From Chlamydiae bacterium RIFCSPHIGHO2_12_FULL_49_9 (GTDB lineage: Bacteria > Chlamydiota > Chlamydiia > Chlamydiales > SM23-39): a stretch of DNA of 18,540 bases. The position numbers were made by a program, and so were the translations under genes. The notes beneath the pieces were generated by a model. The model was not told the DNA's origin. It ran no database searches and saw only the letters and a list, made by a program, of their open reading frames with translations. The number at the start of each line of letters is the position of its first letter. Within the stretch, counting starts at the first letter, position 1. Positions 14,272-18,540 of this stretch are shown here, piece after piece. The stretch spans positions 1 to 18,540 of the forward strand of contig MGLY01000069.1 of the NCBI GenBank assembly GCA_001794935.1, in the 5' to 3' direction.

Positions 14272-15903
14272 ATGTTGAATAACTACGAAGAATTTACAGA
14301 AAATCAGATCAAGGTTCTTGAGCGTTTTGTTACAAGCACTACCGGAAATGTATTTGTTTTAAGAAATCTTCCAGAGGTCATAAAAGGCGCCCTTTTTTCT
14401 CGATACTCTCGCTCGACGTTGGGACTGAGATCTCTTCTTTTGAAGGAATTTATTTTAAATGATGATACTGCATTTAATGCGATTACAGGAAAGCAGACAG
14501 ATGTTGATGGAACGGAAGGTCAAGCTGCAGCCATTCAAAAAGCGCAAAATTTCTACGATCGAATCTTGGATGGATATGGAGACGACTCAATCGGAGAGCT
14601 GGGCGGAGCCCACCTTGCGATTGAAAACATCTCGATGTTAGCGGCAAAAGTTGTTGAAGATAGCCGGATCGGAGGCTCGCCTCTTGAAAAATCGACTCGA
14701 TATATCTATTTCGATCAGAAAGTAAACGGCGAATATCTCTTCTATAAAGAGCCGGTTCTCATGACCTCCGCATTTAGAGAGCTCTACTTAAAAACATGCA
14801 CAGATCTATTTGACACATATGGGAAATTGATTCCGCCTTTAACGGCTTTGATCGAGAAGGGATTCCCCAAAGATCCTCAGATTTCCAAAGGGGCTTATAC
14901 AGCGGCTTTGCGAGCCAAAGTATTGGATTGCTTAAGAGGGCTTCTCCCCGCGAGCGCGATGACGAACATGGGAGTATTTGGAAATGGCCGTTTTTTCGAG
15001 TCGCTAATTCAAAAATTAAATTGCAACAACTTGGCCGAAATGCAAGAAATCGGCAGAAGGGCTTATCAGGAGCTCTCTAAAGTCATTCCCTCTTTCGTTC
15101 GAAGGTCTGACCCTTCTCATAAACACCATAAGGCTTATGCCCAGTTCTTGCAGAACATGCACCAGGAAATTCGCCATTTTGCCGGTAAGCACGCGAAAGA
15201 AGCCCCCGCTTTGACGACCCCCGGGGTTCGATTGATTGACAAAGATCCCGACTCGGTCGCAAAAGTAGCTGCAGGATTGCTGTTCAGTTCAAGCTCTTCA
15301 GGTCTTGGGGAGCTTCAAGAGTATTGCCGAACTCTTCCTGAAGAGGAGTTGAACTGTTTGCTGGAGGCGGCTTCATCGGCAAGAGAAAACCGCAGGCATA
15401 AGTCTCCCCGGGCGCTTGAACATGCAAGTTTTACTTTTGAGATTTTGGCAGATTTTGGGGTTTACCGAGATCTTCACAGGCATCGGATTTTGACCCAGGA
15501 GAGACAGCTTCTCTCTTGCGATTATGGCTACTATACTCCTCCTGAAATTGTGGGAACTGAGCTGGAGAGCGAGTATCACAGTGCCATGGAATCTGCAAAA
15601 AAAGCTTATGATGCCATTAAGCTTGAGCTCCCTGAAGAGGCTCAGTATGTAGTCCCCATGGCCTATCATGTTCATTGGTATTTTCATGTGAATTTAAGGT
15701 CTCTGCAGTGGCTTTGCGAGCTTCGCTCTCAAGCGGCCGGCCACCCTACTTACAGGTTGATTGCTCAAGAAATGGCCCGTCAGGTAAGTCTTGCCTTGCC
15801 TCCTTTTGAGCGTTTCTTTAAATTTGTCGACTTTGATGGATACGAACTGGGTCGATTAGGCGCAGAAATTCGTCATGAGGAAAAGCAAAAAGTCCGCATA
15901 TGA
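14272..15903 (+). CDS. thyX: Two-domain flavin-dependent thymidylate synthase
   Basis: The 543-residue product is a tandem ThyX protein, of the type encoded by C. trachomatis CT632, which is regarded as a flavin-dependent thymidylate synthase (dUMP to dTMP with methylene-THF and FAD). Half 1 (about 25-260) has DDSIGELGGAHLAIENIS, then SRIGGSPLEKSTRY (131-144), then LLPAS...NMGVFGNGRFFESLI. Half 2 (about 330-530) has LEHASFTFEI (382-391), RHRILTQERQLLS (403-415) and NLRSLQWLCELR (474-485). The canonical signature is RHRxxSxNExSxRY. Half 2 retains RHR but not the ExSxRY end; half 1 retains SxxExSxRY but not RHR. Single-domain ThyX proteins are about 220-250 residues and act as tetramers. The stop overlaps the first tyrP start (ATGA). 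A long hairpin lies in the leader. Confidence 0.88.
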   Translation: MLNNYEEFTENQIKVLERFVTSTTGNVFVLRNLPEVIKGALFSRYSRSTLGLRSLLLKEFILNDDTAFNAITGKQTDVDGTEGQAAAIQKAQNFYDRILDGYGDDSIGELGGAHLAIENISMLAAKVVEDSRIGGSPLEKSTRYIYFDQKVNGEYLFYKEPVLMTSAFRELYLKTCTDLFDTYGKLIPPLTALIEKGFPKDPQISKGAYTAALRAKVLDCLRGLLPASAMTNMGVFGNGRFFESLIQKLNCNNLAEMQEIGRRAYQELSKVIPSFVRRSDPSHKHHKAYAQFLQNMHQEIRHFAGKHAKEAPALTTPGVRLIDKDPDSVAKVAAGLLFSSSSSGLGELQEYCRTLPEEELNCLLEAASSARENRRHKSPRALEHASFTFEILADFGVYRDLHRHRILTQERQLLSCDYGYYTPPEIVGTELESEYHSAMESAKKAYDAIKLELPEEAQYVVPMAYHVHWYFHVNLRSLQWLCELRSQAAGHPTYRLIAQEMARQVSLALPPFERFFKFVDFDGYELGRLGAEIRHEEKQKVRI

Positions 15904-17114
15904 AACCTGAACAACTGATCCCCGGCAGCGTGACGGGAGGCGCTCTCCTTGTCGCGGGGAGCTGTATTGGCGCGGGGATGCTGGCTCTTCCGATTGTGAC
16001 TGGACTTGCTGGCTTTTTTCCTTCTCTTACCATGCTTCTGGCTGCCTGGGCTTTTATGACCTTTACTGCATTGCTTTTGATTGAAGCAAACGGGTGGTTT
16101 TTCGGCCAAGTCAACCTCCTCTCTATGGCAGAAGAATCTTTGGGTAAATCGGGCCGCCTCGTCGCTTGGGTTACCTATTTATTTCTTTTTTATTCTCTGC
16201 TTGTCGCCTACATAGCTGCCAGCGGCTCTATTTTTTCTGCGATTTTAGAGGGGCTCTTCGGCCTTTCCGTTCCCGGATGGGCGGCCTCTTTGTTTTTCAC
16301 TGCCCTTTTTGGGTATATCGTTTATTTGGGCACTCGCCCGATCGATTTTTTCAATCGGATTTTAATGGTTGGCCTCATCTTGACCTATTTGGGAATGATT
16401 GGGTTGGGAATTCGCCATATTCGGCCCGAGCTTTTGGCCCATTTTCTCCCTAAATACACTTTTCTCTCTCTCCCCGTTTTGGTCGTCTCTTTTGGATTCC
16501 AAAACATGATCCCAAGCCTGACTGCTTACATGAAGGGCGATTTAAAAAGGGTTCGGCAAACCATTTTGGGCGGCAGCCTGATCGTCTTGGCAGTCTATCT
16601 GATTTGGTCTCTTTTCGTTTTGGGAGTTGTCCCTTTTTCCGGCAGGGGCGGCATTTTAGAGAGCTATCAAAATGGAGAAGAAGCCACGATTGCTTTGAGG
16701 GGCGTTCTCGGCGTTTCTTCGATCAGTCATTTTGCTCAAGGATTTGCCTTTTTTGCCATCGTAACGTCTTTTCTCGCTCAAGGACTTACGTTGAGCCATT
16801 TTCTGGCAGATGGGTTTAAGATAGAGATTAAATCGCAGAAATTTAAATGGATCTGTCTACTTGCGTTGGCTCCGCCTTTGCTGTTTGCTTTGTATGATCC
16901 CCAAGCGTTTTTTAAGGCGCTTAGTTTTGCCGGTGGAATTTGCGCGATGATTCTTTTTGGAATTCTTCCCGTCCTAATGGTTTGGATCGGGCGATATCAA
17001 AAAGAGCTGACCTCAAACTATCATGTTTGGGGAGGGAAGCTGGCTTTAAGCGCCGCATTTTTATTTTCGCTTCTTGTCATTGGATGCGAATTGGCCCGCA
17101 TTTTTTTATTTTAA
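15900..17114 (+). CDS. tyrP: TyrP-type aromatic amino-acid transporter, copy 1
   Basis: This 404-residue integral membrane protein belongs to the hydroxy/aromatic amino acid permease (HAAAP) family, which includes TyrP, Mtr and TnaB; these import tyrosine or tryptophan with protons across the inner membrane. The first helix carries the hallmark GSCIGAGMLALPIVTG. Further conserved blocks are AWVTYLFLFYSLLVAYIA, VVSFGFQNMIPSLTAYM and GFAFFAIVTSFLAQGL. About eleven hydrophobic helices can be counted. Substrate (Tyr or Trp) cannot be told from sequence by eye. It starts inside the thyX stop codon and is followed 15 bases later by a paralogue. Chlamydia also carries tandem tyrP genes, but to my knowledge at another locus. 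Confidence 0.88.
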   Translation: MKPEQLIPGSVTGGALLVAGSCIGAGMLALPIVTGLAGFFPSLTMLLAAWAFMTFTALLLIEANGWFFGQVNLLSMAEESLGKSGRLVAWVTYLFLFYSLLVAYIAASGSIFSAILEGLFGLSVPGWAASLFFTALFGYIVYLGTRPIDFFNRILMVGLILTYLGMIGLGIRHIRPELLAHFLPKYTFLSLPVLVVSFGFQNMIPSLTAYMKGDLKRVRQTILGGSLIVLAVYLIWSLFVLGVVPFSGRGGILESYQNGEEATIALRGVLGVSSISHFAQGFAFFAIVTSFLAQGLTLSHFLADGFKIEIKSQKFKWICLLALAPPLLFALYDPQAFFKALSFAGGICAMILFGILPVLMVWIGRYQKELTSNYHVWGGKLALSAAFLFSLLVIGCELARIFLF

Positions 17115-17129
17115 CCGTGAGAGTTCTTT

Positions 17130-18335
17130 ATGCTCCAAACCAATCGCCTTATAGGCGGGATTCTTCTTGTTTCAGGGACTTCGATCGGCGCCGGGATGTT
17201 GGCGCTTCCAGTGATTTCTTCATTTGGAGGTTTTTTCCCATCTCTTCTTTTTTTGACGATTTGCTGGCTATTTCTTTTTGTTACTTCTCTTCTCCTTCTC
17301 GACGTCAATTTGGCCTGTCCGGGGGAAGTAAATTTAATTAGCATGGCAAGCCGGACCCTGGGAGTTTGGGGAAAAGGGGTTTGTTGGGTAACGTATCTTC
17401 TTCTTCTTTATTCGCTAACGGCTGCTTATATTGCGGGAAGCGCTCCTTTATTTCTCGACGCTATTTATTTCATGACGGGATGGAAAGCGCCTGTTTGGAT
17501 AGGCCCGTTTCCTCTTCTTTTCCTTTTTGGAATATTTGTTTATCTGGGCACTCAAGCTGTAGACTGGGTCAACCGCCTTCTTATGGCCGGCTTGATTTTA
17601 GCTTATTTTTTGCTCGCGGCTTTTGTCCCGTCCCATATGGATTTTTCCTATTTATTGCATGTAGATTATTCCGCTATCTGGATTGCGGTGCCTGTCATGA
17701 TCACATCATTTGGTTTTCATATTATTATTCCAACGCTGACTACTTACCTGCATCACGACAAGAAAAAGCTTCGGATTATTCTTTTCCTCGGAAGTCTGGT
17801 TCCTCTTGTCGTATATCTTTTTTGGGAATTTCTCGTTTTGGGCACTGTGCCGCTGGAAGGGCTCATCTCTTCTTGGTCGACCGGGCAAACAGGAGCGTTT
17901 GCTGTTTCTCAAGTTATTGAAAATAAATGGATTACGTCTGTTTCCAGCACCTTTGCTTTTTTTGCCATTGTAACCTCTTTTCTTGGGGTCTCTTTGAGCC
18001 TGTCTGACTTTTTAACTGATGGGCTGAAGATGAGGCGGTTTAGCTTAGGCCGTGAATTTGCAAGCTTGCTCACTTTTATTCCGCCTCTGATTTTTGTCTT
18101 GGTCTATCAAAGAGGGTTTATCATAGCTCTTCAATATGCGGGCATTTTTGTCGCGATTCTTCTTTGCATATTGCCGGCTTTAATGGCTTGGACGCTTCCT
18201 ACATATCGAAGCCTTTTAAGACGAGGGTTATTGCTGGCGGTCATTTTGCTCTCGATTTTTGTCATTGCTCTCGATATTTTGGAAGAGGTGGGCTATCTAA
18301 AAACATTGGTTTTAAATGTTTCAGTTAAAAGCTGA
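17130..18335 (+). CDS. tyrP: TyrP-type aromatic amino-acid transporter, copy 2
   Basis: This 401-residue membrane protein is a paralogue of the preceding gene. Its first helix GTSIGAGMLALPVISS and the blocks CWVTYLLLLYSLTAAYIAG, ITSFGFHIIIPTLTTYL, YLFWEFLVLGTVPLEG and TFAFFAIVTSFLGVSLSLS align with copy 1 throughout, with clear divergence in loops and in helix-facing residues (for example HIIIPTLTTYLHHDKKK against QNMIPSLTAYMKGDLKR). That points to an old tandem duplication with possible specialisation, for example one for tyrosine and one for tryptophan; this is inference. A GTGAGAG stretch precedes the ATG. Its last 20 bases overlap the uvrB start, so transporter and repair gene are transcribed together. 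Confidence 0.88.
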   Translation: MLQTNRLIGGILLVSGTSIGAGMLALPVISSFGGFFPSLLFLTICWLFLFVTSLLLLDVNLACPGEVNLISMASRTLGVWGKGVCWVTYLLLLYSLTAAYIAGSAPLFLDAIYFMTGWKAPVWIGPFPLLFLFGIFVYLGTQAVDWVNRLLMAGLILAYFLLAAFVPSHMDFSYLLHVDYSAIWIAVPVMITSFGFHIIIPTLTTYLHHDKKKLRIILFLGSLVPLVVYLFWEFLVLGTVPLEGLISSWSTGQTGAFAVSQVIENKWITSVSSTFAFFAIVTSFLGVSLSLSDFLTDGLKMRRFSLGREFASLLTFIPPLIFVLVYQRGFIIALQYAGIFVAILLCILPALMAWTLPTYRSLLRRGLLLAVILLSIFVIALDILEEVGYLKTLVLNVSVKS

Positions 18336-18540
18336 TTTTACCCCTACCGGAGATCAGCCCGAAGCAATAGAGCGGCTCGTCTCAGGCGTACGGTCGAAGA
18401 AAAAAGCGCAAGTGCTTCTTGGGATCACCGGGTCGGGCAAAACATTTACCATGGCCAATGTGATCCAGCAATCTGGCAGGCCGGCTCTTGTTTTAGCCCA
18501 CAATAAAACTCTCGCGGCTCAGCTCTATCAAGAATTTAAG
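18316..18540 (+). CDS. uvrB: Excinuclease ABC subunit B, N-terminal part (3' partial)
   Basis: The first 75 codons of UvrB run off the right edge of the window. UvrB is the damage-verifying helicase-like subunit of nucleotide excision repair, working with UvrA and UvrC. The start MFQLKADFTPTGDQPEAIE is the family N-terminus with the Q motif (Gln14). The Walker A loop is LLGITGSGKT (34-43), and helicase motif Ia follows as LVLAHNKTLAAQLYQEF (58-74). The frame is open to the last base. The start codon lies 20 bases inside the preceding transporter gene in another frame and has no good ribosome-binding site, so translation is likely coupled to that gene. Confidence 0.95.
   Translation, partial: MFQLKADFTPTGDQPEAIERLVSGVRSKKKAQVLLGITGSGKTFTMANVIQQSGRPALVLAHNKTLAAQLYQEFK

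Noticed and set aside
1..18540. tRNA, rRNA, CRISPR array or intact IS transposase
   Set aside because: No cloverleaf, rRNA-like stretch, regularly spaced direct repeats or transposase-like protein was found on reading both strands.

Overview
The window reads as a chromosomal segment of a member of the Chlamydiota, probably from outside the genus Chlamydia. The evidence is gene content and order. From memory, C. trachomatis has a block dus (CT644), small membrane protein (CT645), CT646, CT647, CT648, ygfA (CT649), and a second block greA with a giant N-terminal extension (CT636), nqrA (CT634), hemB (CT633), two-domain thyX (CT632). Both blocks are recognisable here, joined by rdgB and a NYN-domain gene. 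A YjbH-like outer-membrane protein lies between nqrA and hemB, and a tandem pair of TyrP-type transporters plus uvrB follows thyX. No species can be named. No tRNA, rRNA, CRISPR array or intact insertion sequence is visible.

Layout, left to right. (1) 1-715, plus strand: the tail of an OppA-type peptide-binding protein, overlapped by a small exported protein with four cysteines. (2) 719-4706, minus strand: a tight operon reading leftward from 4706, made of an actin-fold membrane protein resembling PilM/GspL, a bitopic membrane protein resembling GspM/PilO, a YwqK/MORN-repeat lipoprotein and 5-formyltetrahydrofolate cyclo-ligase. (3) 4820-6087, plus strand: a YggT-family membrane protein overlapping a tRNA-dihydrouridine synthase. 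(4) 6090-9419, minus strand: greA, rdgB and a NYN-domain nuclease, behind a good sigma-70-like promoter. (5) 9579-13083, plus strand: nqrA, then the YjbH-like protein. (6) 13096-14082, minus strand: hemB of the zinc-independent, aspartate-type class. (7) 14272-18540, plus strand: thyX, two tyrP paralogues and the start of uvrB, with overlapping or nearly touching ends.

The genes cover core physiology of an energy- and nutrient-scavenging intracellular bacterium: peptide and aromatic amino-acid uptake, sodium-pumping NADH:quinone oxidoreductase, heme and folate/thymidylate metabolism, nucleotide-pool cleaning, transcript-cleavage factor, tRNA modification and nucleotide excision repair.

The points most worth a second look are the GspL/GspM-like pair, which could supply unannotated assembly-platform parts of the chlamydial type II secretion-like machine; the two-domain ThyX whose signature motif appears split between the two halves; a 72-bp near-perfect palindrome ending 12 bases before the thyX start codon; and the YjbH-like protein between nqrA and hemB.

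The window is almost fully coding. The longest gene-free stretches are 14083-14271, 9420-9578 and 4707-4819, and all three separate divergent genes.
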